DNA from: Reticulitermes speratus
Lineage: Eukaryota; Arthropoda; Insecta; Blattodea; Rhinotermitidae
Assembly (NCBI GenBank): GCA_021186555.1
Contig: JAJKFL010000014.1
Span: forward strand, 34,282,033 to 34,346,032
Direction of reading: 5' to 3'
Length of the DNA stretch: 64,000 bases
The notes under the pieces: model-generated
Told to the model about the DNA's origin: nothing
The model's input: the letters and a program-made list of their open reading frames with translations, nothing else
Database searches by the model: none
Made by a program: the position numbers and the translations under genes
Shown here: in pieces, positions 27,301 through 42,300 of the stretch
Layout of the letters: the number at the start of each line of letters is the position of its first letter
Position numbering within the stretch: position 1 is the stretch's first letter

Positions 27301-30300
27301 AGAGTTGGTATGGATATTTTGGACAAGAGAAAAACCTCTTCCCCTATAGGGAACTGCACCACAATTCCTCAGCCATTCAGCCTGAAACCCAGTCACTATG
27401 CAGATTATATTATCCTGGTTCCCCTAGCTACTGAAAATGCATTAAAAAAACAAGAATACAATATAAGCACTGATACTGTGTTAGTCTAAACCTCACCTGA
27501 TTCCACGTATCCAGAGTTGTTTGTCTTTTGGTTTGTGGACCTTGAGTTCAAACATTTCAGGGTCAGCAGGATTGGAGGAAATGAGGTAAATACCCGTGAT
27601 TCCTGCCCAGCCTTCTCTCGTACAAGAAGCTTCTGCAGCGACACCACGCCAGCCTGAAATTATAAAGAGTACACATAACAGAGGCATACCAAGGTGGGAG
27701 AGTACTTGGTCACAATTTATGAGTTTATGGAAACAGGATGTGAAAGTTTGGACCAGAAAGTATCAATACTATGCTGTAGGACCTCACTGCATGTAAAACT
27801 TGGCATTTAGTAAAACTTGGCATTTACCTTTCTTTTTAAGTGTCAAACACAATACAGTGGATCAACCATTTAACCTTGATCATCCAGCTTTAAAAACAAA
27901 TGTTGTCGCTGATGATTAGGGCTTTTGTCCTTTTAAATGCAAATTTCTGTGCCTGTTCATATTATCTATTGCACTTCACAAACTTTAAAAAAGTTCAAAT
28001 AAAAAGTACAATTTTAAGAACAAATCCACCTACCCATGCCTGAAATTCTGAAACAATCCTCCCATTTTATGCAGCATAGTTTACGACCTTCGTTAAAATT
28101 TGCTTACTTTCACATTGTATTAATTCCTGCAAGAATTCAACGTCAGAATGTATGAAATACATCATGTTACTACACTGGTTGACTACACTCTGAGTAGATG
28201 CTATCTTTGATATTAACTACACACAAATCCCTGCAGTATAATAAATGTTTCAGCTTTGCTTTATCATGAGTTAGACATTGCAACACAGTGCAGGGTTCAT
28301 GAATGAGCCCGTTTATATCGCTTCTCAGATTGGTATGCAGTAAGTGTATATTTTCCTGCAGCTCAGAGCCCAAAATCACTGTTGATAAAGGGGACTAAAA
28401 AGATTTTCTTTATTCCAAAAAAACCCAAGAAAATCCCTGCCTTGCTCTTTAAGCTTCGTCTTAAATTTTCTTAATCAGGAATCAGTAGAGAATGATTGCA
28501 GTGAATACCTTCTTCCATTATTTCTTAACTATACGGACATGTACATATTACTGTGTACTATGATTTTTATGTTTATGACCATATTCAACTCAGTTCAGTT
28601 TATCTTGTCCCACACAAGCAAAGTATCAGACACAAACACAGCTGGAAACTTGACTGAATGGCTAGCCATTGGTGAACAATAAATGGTTTGTAATAAAACA
28701 AAATTCTGCAATTTGTTCAATGAAAGGTGAAGAAGGTGTCGATTTTAGAAAAGGGTTCATGAAATAAGCACAAGCCATGTTGGTCTTCATACATAGCTAT
28801 CTCATTGTGATGGTTTTGAGAAACAATGAAAAAGAATGGCTGCTTGGAGCTTATTAAAATTTATGATTACTGCAAAAACCAAATGAGTATTAGTAAACAC
28901 AACCAGCCATCAAAAGTGGACAATTCAATTTGAAGTAAACTACAGAAAATCTCTGACACTGGTGGAAAGACAAATAATATTAACAGGAATTCTGCTGTGA
29001 TAAAAACTGAAAATTGTAATAATTAGGATTTCCATATATCCATCACAAGAAAAGAGGACATTGCCCAAGATATTTACCATGAAAAACAGGACATACCTGC
29101 AAACAAGGATGTTAAAAAAGATACATAAGTAGTAACACCCTTATTAAATAAAAGTCCCTCACAATGTTTCTCTGTTAATATTTCTTTGTAGTTCATGGGT
29201 ATGAAATTCAGAGGGAGATGTTCTCAAGTTGTTCTGATTTTCCATGCCAAAGTTTTCTGAGGCATTTTGAATTTCAACTGCTGAACTCATGTTTTTTTTT
29301 TCAATGTGTACAATCCTAATATGCATTTCCTAAAAAAGGAGTAAAAATATTTTGCAATTTCAACACCACTAAAACGTGTAAAAGCTTTGAGAAATAACAA
29401 ATAGTCAATAAACCGAACATTCCCACAAATTTAAAAAAAACCTGTGCAGATGGAATTTTTGGGTCAAAAAAGATGACATATCAAGGGGGAAAAAACAATG
29501 TATGGTAGCTCTGGCAATAACATCATGATGTAGTGGGGAAATTTTTTCCCTCTCAGCCAAAAAGATTACATATTGTGTGAAATGGTTATCCAGTACAGCC
29601 AATAAACGTTAACCTTTAAACGATGGGCCCTTTAATTCCCAAAATTCCTCCATCCTACTAGGTTTTACTAATGATTTAAATTTTAGTGCATGTATTACAA
29701 AAAAAACTGAAAATTATTTAACCAATGGAGACAAAATTATGAAATAAACAGCATTTTGTGGGAAAAAGGTCATAGATGATGTTTCAGCACATCTTAAAAG
29801 TGCTGTTAATTATATTCATTGTCTTATTTATATATATATATATATATAAGTTATAGAATATGTTTTTCTGCATTCTTTTAACCCTTTAACGCCGGATTTA
29901 AATGCCCCCGCGCAACAGCGCCCTGCCGAGGTTTTTAAATATGGATTTCTATTCTTAACGCTTACTCTTAGAAAAAAAATCATATCTCATACACTTTTGC
30001 ATCAAATTTGAGGAAATAAAGTTTCGTAGTGTGTTTATGAATTGGTTAATTCGGGAAAAAATGTTCACATATTTTTATAATAAATTTAGGCCTGTGAATT
30101 GCATGCATTATATAAAATCGAGTGTAAATATTTTATTACTCACATATATCTGGCTGCTGCAGATGATCCGTGGCACCTTGGATCACTATTCTATCACAAT
30201 AGATAATTTTGGTGTTTTACAAGTTCACTTTTGTGTGAAAGTCCGCGAAACAAGGCACCACGCACAGGCCGACATTACATTTGGCGCACTTATATGTGGT

Positions 30301-33300
30301 TCCCTTTCTGACGCTACGCGCTGAACAAACACGGCAGCGTATTTGTTTGATTTTGCTGGCCAATGTTGATGATGACGGCTGCCGAGTCTCATAACGTTTG
30401 TTGCAGCCGCACTTGGCCTTCCAACCAAACTGGGGGTGGGGTGATCTTGGCTTCTTCCAGCTTCTTCAATCAAATTCCTCACCAGGAGAAGTCTGAAATC
30501 TCTGTGGGTATATTTAGCTCCACATGAAGATAACAGAATCCAACTGTTGAGTACTGTTAGATTCAGAAGGTGGAAAAACAGTTTCATGGTCCACTTGAAA
30601 TTACGTCGACTCATCGAATAGCTGTTGGCCATACGATCAGAATTGTCGACGTAACCCATGTGCCGGTTATACCGTGCCACGATGTGAGGCTTCACAGGGC
30701 GGTTGTTGTCACAAACATTTCCTTCTGCCGGTGGCGGGTCCATGTTAGTCAGCATGTAAACGTCTCGTCTGTCCTTCCAAACTAACGCTGTCAAATTTCC
30801 CCTGGTCCTCACCCTTACGTCGCCCCTTTTCAGTTTCAGTTTTTTCGGTCCAAAGTCAGGGGGCATGTCTTTCCTGTTCGGTCGTACTGTCCCGAATGAA
30901 TTTATTTTACATCTCTCTAAGTCGTCAAAAGGTCTCGGTGCCACTTCACAAAGACTGTTGTGTGTTACTGGGCACAGCTGTAGAAACCTAATACCACGAA
31001 TATATCGGCTACTTGTATGGTGACAGCAAAACAGATCTAAAGCCACAATGTCAATGCTGGGTAAACATCCTGCTATTCAAGGATGCCCACAACGTTTTTA
31101 TTATATTTGACGTCTGTGTGTTGCACATTACTGACCCACAACGCCTAAAGAGTGCCCCAGAACAACAAGAGACACGTCTGTGAGCCCCCTGTAGCTGTAA
31201 ACACGGATTTTCGCGGATATCTCCAGTTTTTGTGTAATAATTTCATCTGAAACTTACGTGTTACAGTTCGCCACTGACAACCTTTCAGGTCGTCAATCAG
31301 TATTCGCATCATAGCCCACTATTGTAATTCTAGCTACACTACACTCCAGTTCCATCGATAAACAAAAGCATGCTGTGTTTGAAACATTCTTAGTCACGCC
31401 AGAGAATTACGGTTGAAAAGTGTTGACATCTAAAACTGGCTTCTGGAGGGGTTTGAGGGATGGAGGGGGAGTAATTCTCACTCCACAAAGAAGCTCTAAC
31501 ATTAACCAGACCTACCCACTATAATTAATTAGCAAAACCCGCAATGGGGGTGAAAAAAATGCTTCCAAATTCGACACACTGTTAACGACCCATATATGGG
31601 TCGTTCGGCTTCGTGCCACATTTAAAGGGCGACCCCTATAGGGGACGTTCGGCAGTAAAGGGTTAATTAAATTTAGGTTTGAGGCATGCCTTTATGAAGG
31701 GAACTGCCATAGCTTGATACTTCACTTACTTGAATGGAACTACGAGCTGTGTGTTTAGTGGGCCAGGCTATTTGACACATACCGTATTACAAGTGTTTAG
31801 GTTGTGATAAACCAGTGCTTACTGACACTGCAGTCTATCCTATGGACGTTGGTTGATAGTGCTGTATGATGTACTGCATACGTAAGTTTCATATGTGATC
31901 TCAGATAGGAAGCCTGAAGTTTTCAAGCTGTAGATAAGTTCAAGCAGATGTTTTTTTTTGTTTTTTTTTAACAGTGTCAGAATGAGATACCTTTATAAAA
32001 AGCCTCTGCTGACTCATGAGCCATAGACAATATTATCATAAACCTTTCCTGTCATTTGATACATAGTGTTTTAACGGGCGCCAAATATTGAGCAAATTGC
32101 TGTGTTTATATCTGGGTCTTGGCATCGTGAGTAACAGAAACTGAACTGAGTGCATAATGGACAAAATATAAATGATAAACCACAAAACAGATGCAAAAAC
32201 TCTCATATAAGAAAGCAAGGAAGAAGGTATCCACTGCAGTCCATTTCTATTAGTTTCTGTATACTAACATTTATAAGAAAAATAATATTTACAGAGCACT
32301 GAAAGGCATTTCTTGTTGTTTATCAGATGTCTTCAGTCATTTCTCCAACAATCACTCCTAGCTGTAAAGTGCAGCACAGAAGTGACCCGATATGTCAAAT
32401 GATTGGAATGCATCGACAAGTGGTCTTGCTACATCAGCCACATACCAAACCTTTAACACCATACAATCAGCCCAGCAAAGTGTACACTCAACCAAAATAG
32501 CATTTTCATTATATTTCTTACATCTCAACACAGATTTCTGAATTGAATTGATTCAGAAAATAATAGTCCTATAACAGAACAGAAGCAAACTTAGAGGTTT
32601 CAGCTTAAAATATGTGTAAAATACAACAGATAACATGAACATCATAGATATGGGGATTTAAAAAGAAAGGAAGTCTCAGCTGTCAGTGACCGTGCTGGCT
32701 TTAAAAATGCCAGAAAATAAAGGAGGTCAGCACTGCACAGAGGTGAGCAGTCAACATATCGCTCCTGGTCTTCTTCATGTGCAAAAAGAGCCCCCAGTAC
32801 CCACTGAATAAAAGACTAGGTGCGTGCACTTTTGGAAGAAATTTCCTAGCTCCTGCCAGGAACTGGACCCAGGATCGTCCAGCCCTTACAGTGCTGTCAG
32901 TATACTGACTACGCTATCCTGCTCCTATTGTGTATATATATTTCAAAAGTGGATCTCTTGAGAAATCTTTTGTTTATAAGCCATGTGTAAGGATATCCAT
33001 AGAAATGGAAGCCATTGTAGGAGAAGATTTTTACTGCTTTAAACTAAATTTTTCATTTCAGTAACTGTAACATCTTGCATATAGATACTCCAGACTAAGC
33101 TTTCAGGCATACTCATTTCAGTATGCACAGACGGATGCAAAAAATAGACCCTTAGCAACCTGTACGTAGTACACACGAATGGGTAAAAACAAATAACATG
33201 CAACACACTTACATGTAGTACACACACAGGGTAAATGTTAATTCACCTTAATGTACGCTTTTCCCTCAATTAACGCTATTTTAAGTAATCCAAAGCCAAT

Positions 33301-36300
33301 AATCTCAGTGCACAGCTTCCTTGGTTTCATGCTCAAATGCACTACTCCCCCAAGAAACCTTAAATTGGTGATTTACTGTAGGGGGTTCCACTGGAAATGG
33401 ACAGACATGAGAATCAAGAAAACCAGATGAGAAAGACCATAATTTGTACTCTCTACATAATACTGTTATCAACTGAATCATAAAGGTGAAAACAAGACAG
33501 ATAAGAGACAGATGAACATATTTAGGCACACATGACAGACAATTATTTAAGACATCTAAAAATGGATGAGATGACAATACTCGTATTACAACAAATCTTA
33601 CACAAAGATCACACTGAGCATGTTGTCCAATGGCAGTGCTATCTGCGATCAGCTATGTCCTGTATGTACTCTACTTGTCAACATGGTCACTGTGACACAC
33701 ACATACATCACCTTATTGTCTGGTGTGAAGAAGGAGTATTTGTTACTATTTTCCAGCAGAAAGAAGAGCACATCAGACAGCACAATAACCAATACAAGCT
33801 GCATCTTCCCACGACCCTGCATTAACATCGCCACACCTTCAAACCTGCAGCAAATATTACACTGTATTAAGTGATTTCCTATACAAAGGTGTCACAAAAC
33901 AGAAATTTACCTCTATGAAATATTAAAAATAAACTCTGTTACATATAGAATGGAGACAACTTCAGACTGAGAAATTTATAAATGTGACAGATTCAGAAGG
34001 CAAGTTTCTATCTGTCTTGTGACTCCAGATATGGTCCACGTTGACAATTCCCACGTCTGCCTACCTAGGCAAGAATGCAGAAACAATCTGTGAGTTAGAG
34101 ATACCATAGGGCAGTTTCTGTTACCACAGTGATACAGTGCCCACAGCAGTGATGGTCAGCTGGGGCCTACAGCTTAGTATGGACTCAAGGATGGGGAGGG
34201 AAGGGGGGGGGGGTGTGAAGAAGGAGAACTGCTGTTCTTCTTATTCCAAACTTTCATTTTTGGTATAGATGAAGGTTTCAATCTGTAAGCACAGAAACAA
34301 ACTGCAGACAGATCTCACCAGGAAGCAAATTAAGAACCCTCCTAATCACAGAATCTTACCCCTTGACCACCAGAATGCCTGATCAGCTTACAAATTCCTA
34401 AATGACACCCATATATGATAAGGGTCAATAAGAGGCTGGTATAGTTCCACATAAGAGAACTTCTGCACAAACTTATTCACTGTCTTACACTGAAGTTCAA
34501 TCTCCAGTAGGCAGTGCACCTGTTTCTTCACTCTAACAAACCCCCATCACTGACCTTAACCTCCTGTTCTTGGACAGAATGTCCGACTTCTTGAACTTCA
34601 CTCCACGGTAAACTGTGAAAGACTTGGCTTCTATCCTGTTGTAGATCTCCAGTTTACGGTCCTCCTTCTCCTTCTCTGCCACTTGTGTGTCCACTTCCAC
34701 CAGAATTTCCTTCAAATGGCAAACAGATCAAAGTTTCTTTTTTTTGACTGTGTTTACCATAATGTTCAACGTGCAACAGCACACAACTGTGAAGGTATAC
34801 TTGGAAATAGAAGCAGCTTAATTCTCTGGTTCCCACTGAATGAGCTAAACAGCTGGTCTGAAAAATAGTGGCAAAGAGACAAATCCTTGTTCCTAGCAGG
34901 AAATACACCCCAGTCTATCAATAATCCATGTTGTTCCAGCTCTGTGATAGATAAAATGCGAGGAACATAGTTTTGAAGAACAAAGAAGAAATTGTCTTGG
35001 GAGGATAGGTCCGAAAGTTCAGAACCCCCCAATGACAGACATTAAGTTTGCAGCATGGTAGGATGTGATGTAGTGTAATCTGGCAGACTGGTACCAACAT
35101 TTTGGAGGAACCTGCTACCTCCATCTTCTATTCTTAAGGTGAAGGCAGTATGTTACTTTAAAATGTTTGAGTTGAAGGTACAGGAAGCATAGTTATTTTC
35201 TGCCAGATTATATGGCCTCCCTTCCCAGAATACTGTTGTCTCAGAATGATACTGAACAAATCAAAATACAGAAGTAAACACACACAAGGGGAGTGGATAC
35301 AGGGGGACAGAAAATGGAGAAGGCTGTGTTAGAGGACAATCTACTACACAGGACAGTGAGGACTAGTCAAAATACTCTACTGTTTTCATATATATATATA
35401 CAGTGAAACCTCTATCCATCGTTCCCGTTACCGTCGTTCGCCCGCATGTATCGTCTGCCTTATTTGGTCCCGAAATTAGCCCATATAAATAACACTATTT
35501 TTTCCCGCCTCCATTGTTCCTCGAACTGTCGTTTTCCCGCACCAATAGTTGAAAAATCACGGTCCTGACGCAACATTTTCCCGCACTGATAGCTTTTTTT
35601 TTTAATTTGAAGCGATGGTTTAGCGAGGTTTAAGGACCGGCATGGCCTAGTATACAAGAAGTTAGTCGGAGAAAGTGCGGCAGTGGACAGCGAAAGCACG
35701 GAAGCGTGGCTCGAAAGACTGCCATCTTTGTTGGAGGGCTACGAACGTGATATTTACAACGCGGATGAGACGGGGCTCTTCTACAACGTGCTTCCTGATA
35801 GAACCTTGGCTCTCAAAGGAGAGTCTTGTAATTGAGGGAAAAACTGTAAAGACAGACTTACTGTTTTACTTTGTGTTAACAGTGATGGAACTGACTAACA
35901 AGTGCCGATTGTTATCGGAAAATCTCCAAAACCGCGATGTTTCAAGAATGTAAGAAAATTACCCACCAAGTACCACGCGAACAATAAAGCGTGGATGACC
36001 ACAGACATTTTTTCTTCATTTCTGCATTCATTAGACGCAAGTATGGGTGAGCAAAACAGGAACATTCTCCTCTTTGTGGACAATTGTGCCGCACATCCAA
36101 AGGATACATCGTTTCTAAGAAATGTAAAAGTCATACGGTACCCGGCAAATTGTACAAGTGTGCTCCAGCCCCTTGATTTAGGGGTAATAAACTGTTATAA
36201 GCAGCTTTATAGAAAACGCCTCGCGCAAACAGCTGTTTGCTTAATGGATGCAGGCAAAGATACGAAAAAGAAGATAAACGTGTTGGAAGCTTTGCACTAC

Positions 36301-39300
36301 ACTGTGGCAGCCTTGCAAGAAGTAACCCAGCAGACAATCGAAAATTGTTTTCGGAAAGCTGGTTACGTGCAGGGACAATCTTCAGGCGATAGTGACGTCG
36401 TATTGACCAATGATGACGACGATTTCCGCCAAGACTGGGAAAAGTTCAGTGGCATGAACAAAGATAAATTCGAGGACTACGTCTCTGTGGACAGTCACGT
36501 GGCAACCTGTGGTGTACAAGCAGTGCAGGAGCTGTGCGTGAGCCTCGTGACGTCCGGGAGTGTGGAGCGGGAAGAAGGAGAAGAAGAAGCAAGCGAGCTT
36601 TGCTGAGATGCATGAAGCGCTGTTGGAAGTAAGATCTTTCTTTTATGCGCACAGCACGAGTGACAGTGGTCGTGAAAGTGTTCTAGGCCTTGAAAAATCG
36701 TACTTTGAATTGAGGAGGAGTAAAGTTTGCTCAAAACAAACGTCAATGAAAGATTTTCTTAGCAAGAAGTAATAATTATCATTAAATTGTTCTTATCTAT
36801 AAGTTTTAATGGTTTCCCGGTACTATCATTTCCCGTATGTATCGTTCAAATTTTCCGGTCCCCTGAAAAACGATGGATAGAGGTTTCACTGTACATACAA
36901 GGCAATACAACATACTGTGAAACTCAATGTGCTGACCTGACACATGTGTCTGTATACCAAAACAGGAAAATTTATGTTGGTTTCTCACCTTGACAAACGC
37001 TAAGGCCTTGCCAAACCTCTCCTGCTCACTCTTATTGTCTTTTGAGGTTTTAATAAGTGGTTCAATGAGCAGTGGGTACTTGGTGAGGCGCTGTGTCACA
37101 AAAAGGATGCACTCAGGAATACCCTTCTTCTTGAGCAGTGGGTTTGCCTGACAGTGCCTCATAAACTCTGAGAACCGTCGATCATGCAGGTAACTTTTGT
37201 AGATATCCACAGCATCTCTGTGTCGACTACAGAACTCCCCATACGCTGACTTCAGTTTCTGGGCACCGGACCCAGAGAACTGTTCCAGCAGAATGTCACT
37301 CAATGTGTCCACCACAGGCGCCATTCTTTGACGCTGACGCAAGCGATACAGGAAACTCAAGTGGATCGCTGTCAGATCCATCAGGCGAGGAAACATCCTC
37401 TCCAAGTCCTTACCCAGCTGGAAGTGCTTCTGTAGGCCTTCTACAAACACCTTAAAAGAAAAGTAACTGTTCATGTCTGTGTACTGGCATAGTACAAGAT
37501 CACCTCACACAAACACAAAATAGCAGAATCCTCACTTACATTATCAAAATTTGGAAAACACAATAAGCAAGTTCTCAGCAGAACTCATACAGCCAACAGC
37601 CCTACTTTCAGTACTACAAATGAACCCTGATGTTATAATGAGGTGATGTAAATTTATACACCAACAAGTTGCCAATTGGCCAACATGTTAGTATGATGCA
37701 CTAACCATCACCAGATGTGCACTGTACTAGGGCAGGCTTGTCAAACTCAAAGTAGGTGGCAGGACAAATCTGAAATCCAGATCTTGTGCCATAACATGTG
37801 ATGTTACATTCCCTCTGTTTTAGTTTTTGAATTTCAATGCAGAAGAATGCAACGATGTAAAATGCTCTTGTAATCAATTTTGCAAGACTTGTTGGGTGTG
37901 TTATGCAATAGAAATTCTTACTTCAGAAAAGTTAATACTGACCAACTGAGCAAATAACATACACAATAAGCTTGAAGGAGAAAGTGCTATGGGCAAATAA
38001 GTCCTTGACAGACACAAACATTTTCAATACTGAATAAGAATGTTTGTTGCTGCATTCCAAAATAATTACAGTACAACTTTGTAAACAACAAAACATCAGT
38101 AGGCCATATCATAAAGCTCTTCTGGTCGCGTGGGGCCTGTGTGCCGTGTTTGACAGGCATAAACTAGTGATGGTGTTGCCCAAGTCCAACTGGCCAAGCA
38201 TTGCAGTTCAGCACTAAAACCTTACCAAGTTAGAACATGGATGCAAGTTCTAGATGACAGGATATTAAAGCCTCACATTCCCTGATGGCAACCTTTAACC
38301 CAGAAATAAAATACGGCTGTCAGCTATACAGGACCAGATTTAAAAACAACATTAAAATCAACTGTAATTCAGTTCAATACAAACTCCTTTACTGACAAAA
38401 CATATTTCTTTGTCTTTACAATATATACAATATATATACAATTTTTGGCTCATAATACAGCCATCATCAGCCTCCCATAGGAAAAATTACAGAGGAATGT
38501 CACATTACAATCTTTTGTTTTCTTAAATGGTATTGAGATCTCACACCTTACAAGTATCCGTTTAGAAGCACAGTAAAACCCCTATTTAAAGAATTGCTGG
38601 GGGATTAGAATATATTTCACTAAGTCGAGGTTTTCATTAAATGGAGGTTTTCAATTAAAATGAGTTAAATTTATCTTTTCTGCTTGTTTATTAGTTCCAT
38701 TATGGTCTCTATAATAAAAACCCATTTTTTAACTTTGTATGCACAATACTTATATTAGTATTTATAAAATAAACCTTTAGAAAAAAATTCCAGTGACAAG
38801 CAAGCCTTATTGCTATTGAAAATGAAATTTTCTGTAATGAATCATGATTACAAAAAATAATTTCAAAATTGTAAAAGTTTTAACTGATCCTTACTCTTAC
38901 GTCTTTGCACAATTAGTAGCTGTCTGTTGTTTTACTGCGATACTTCACGTATATAAGCAAGAGGATCAGCTGCTAGCTTGTACAGTGGAGAGCAAGGCTT
39001 ATCTCAGGGAATATTACGTGGTAGGCGTGTTGGCGATGGATGTACAACTGTTAATTTTTAAGTTACCAACAATTCTAACACTCACACCGAAGTAAACAAG
39101 TCAGTAAAACTTAATCAGATGATATGTAAGCTAATATATTTGCAAAACATCGAACCACAATACAATTTGTTCACAATTTACAACAACTTCCTCTCTTTAA
39201 AGTCTGCATCGCATTACCTGACCAGCGAGCAGTTGGAGCGCTACTGTTTGAATTCTCTCTCTCTCTCTCCCAGCATTCTGTGCGTAACCTCTCACGGCTA

Positions 39301-42300
39301 GCGCTGGCTGGTCAACTGACTTATTTGAATCCCCCTTCCCCCCATATCCTAAGCTGCCTTCACTCCAACTAACTTCTTCTTTCCTACCTCGAAAAGGGCT
39401 ATATAATCGGTTATAAAGTATTTTCAAAATTGACATACATCTTTAAACAATTTTTCATCCCTCCTTTAAAAAGCTTCATCATACAACTTTAAATAGAAAA
39501 TATTACAATATATTTGGAATTTTCACATCAAAAAATATCAAAATTATTTCAAAACCAAGCATACATAGCTATAAGAAAATTATTTATTAAAATAGTCCAG
39601 CAAACTTGCTTGCTTCTTCTGAACATTTGGAATGTCTCACTCCAAAGAATTTACTTTTGATATAGTAGTGCTGTCAACATCAAACAAAGTTAAATATCTT
39701 CGTACCACTTCAAGTGCCTGAACCGCTTCACCAAGTGTGGGAACTGATTCTTCTTCTTGTACTGCCTTCCTTTACCTCTTTGGCATCACAGATTTCTTCC
39801 ACGTCTTGTGGAGGACCAGACGTACTCTCAAGATCGTCACACCAGACAAACTCTTCAAAATTTGTGTCCATGTCAGGTGCAATTTTCAACCAATTTCCAT
39901 GGTCAATCACATCCATATCTACATCAATTTCCATAGCACTGTTGCAATTGAATGCCATCCAGGCATTTTTATTACTGGCATACTTACATGGCACTGCCCG
40001 TACAGTTTTAAAACACCTTGGCTTGGCAAATTTACCAATTATTAGAGGCACCAACTTTTCACTGCCATCTGAATTTGCACATAAAAGTGCAGTTATCCTA
40101 TCTTTACTTTTCTTTCCACCATGGCACTTGTCTCCTCTAGTAGCAAGAGTTTTTGATGGAAGAAGGTTGGAAAAAATGCCAGTTTCATCTGCATTAAAAA
40201 TACCATTCAGCTTATAGCCTTCTAAATACCTTACCAATGTTACACTCTTCCAGTAGTCAACAGTTCCTTCTTCAACACTAGCACTTTCGCCACAAACTCT
40301 TTTATATTCAAGTCCATGACACTGCTTAAATCTGTCCAGCCATCCATTGGAGCCCTTAAAGTTTTCTATTCTAAGCCTAGTTACTACCCTAACTGCTTTC
40401 TCCTACAACAGTACACCATTGATTGGGAAAAACGAGCACATTGCCTCAAACCACTCTTTCAATATCTTCTCCATTTCATCATATGGTGATGATTTGATGT
40501 TTTTTCTTTTGATGGCTTCACCCCCACATTTCACTTCTTCGTCTAGTATGAATTGTTTATTCTTCATTATACAAAACAATGAAGACGGTGCAAGATTAAA
40601 TTTCCGTGCAATTTCTACTGCGGGCGTGCTTGGGTTCTTTTCCACTCTGAATTATTTTCACTTTTTCCACAATTATCAGATTCTTCCTTTTACTAGTAGC
40701 CATTATTAAGGAATAAAAAAATATAATGAAAATAGTAGAAAGAATTTTCACAAATGCTCCAGGTGTATGCAGTGATCGCAAAACAGCCATGCAGCAGCAG
40801 AGTAACTTCTAGATAAGGTAGACGGAGAGGGGACAGGCATTACGTCATCAGGATCAGAGTAATGGACTGGCTAAGTGATTATGCCACAGCTTCCCTTACC
40901 ATTGCACTTCCGCATATTTCACACTACTTTGTCTCACTTAGACATAGGCAACAGTACTGGGCACTCCTGGACAATCACCCATCCAGGCGCTATCCCGGCC
41001 CAACAATGTTTGGTGATCTAATGGGAACCAGTGCTTCCATCGTGGCAGGCCATTGCCTCAATGTTTTGAGCATATATCGTAATTTTTACGTACAATGTGT
41101 ATCTTTTTGTGATTTTTTTTTTTGCTCATGAAAAAATTTACTAAATGTGGGAAACGTCAAACAACAATTGAAGTATGAGTACGTAATATTTTTCCACTAA
41201 ATGCGGGTTTTTCTCTAAGTTGGGATTCACTAAATGCGGGAAAATAATACATTGTTTATATGGAGCAAATGTCGGGACATGAAAAAATCATCACTAAATC
41301 CGGGATTTCACTAAATGTGGGAACATTAAATTGGGGTTTTACTGTATATATAATATCCTCCTCCTCCTTTTCTTCTTCTTCTTGTCCTCCTCCTTCTTCT
41401 TCCACTAGCTTTACAACCCTTTGTGGGTTTTGGCTTTCTCAACCAAGCCTTCTTTTTAGTACCAGTTCTTTCCAATTCTTCACATTCATCACGTTCATAC
41501 TGTTACACACATCATCCAGCCATCCTATTCTTGGTCTTCCTGCCCATAGGCTCCCCACTGGTTTCCATTCTAATATTCTTTTTACTATCCCTGAGGAGTA
41601 AGTTCTTTGTATGCGACCTAACAATCTGAGCCTTTGAGCTTTAATAAATCTTACGATGTCTGATCCCTAAATTAAACAATTGAGTTTAGCAGTGCTTTGT
41701 AGTCTCCAGGTATTTTCCCCAATTTCTAGTGAGCCAAATTCTGAGTAGCCTTATAAGTATAATAATGTTTATACTGTGTTATTTTGTGTTATTATTGTGT
41801 GAGAGCTGGTGACAAGTGAACGTGTTTTGTCTGCCCTCTGACAAGTGACCTACATATTTCTTTATGCATGGTGTTATACTTGCTAGCCAGCAACAGCTGC
41901 AAGTAGACAGCTGTGTTCTACATGTGAAAAGCCAGTCTGTGGCAAACAAAACATTATCAGGTGGGAATCTGTGACCTTTGCTTTCATTGTGCATGTTTGC
42001 AGATTAATGATAATGAGCAAGCATTTTATGTCTACAGGGAAATCTTCCTATTATAAGTGTGAGATTTGTATTAGGCTATTAAAATCTACAAAAACAGATG
42101 ATACACTTGTGAAACCTCAAACGATCATTGTCAACTTCGCAAGTAACCAAGAAACTGATATCTCCTGACAAAGAACTCAATTTGCCCATGATTACTACAA
42201 GTGAGCCACTCAGTGTTCAAACTGAAACTGCCAGGCCACCTTGAATATCGTGGATAAGCTCTGTTCAATGGTCACACTTACCTCAAAAATAAAATATGGT

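Larger units (their letters stand above)
29882..31662 (-). mobile_element. piggyBac element with TTAA duplication (1781 bp)
   Basis: Flanked by TTAA on both sides (29878-29881, 31663-31666). Ends are CCCTTTAACGCCGGA and, inward from the right, CCCTTTACTGCCGAA. It is shorter than autonomous piggyBacs (about 2.4 kb): the N-terminal third of the transposase is missing. Two palindromes lie near the right end. Confidence 0.95.

Noticed and set aside
39714..40217. 167-codon plus-strand frame
   Set aside because: Antisense of the Tigger-type transposase, which shows the NADETGIF motif on the minus strand.
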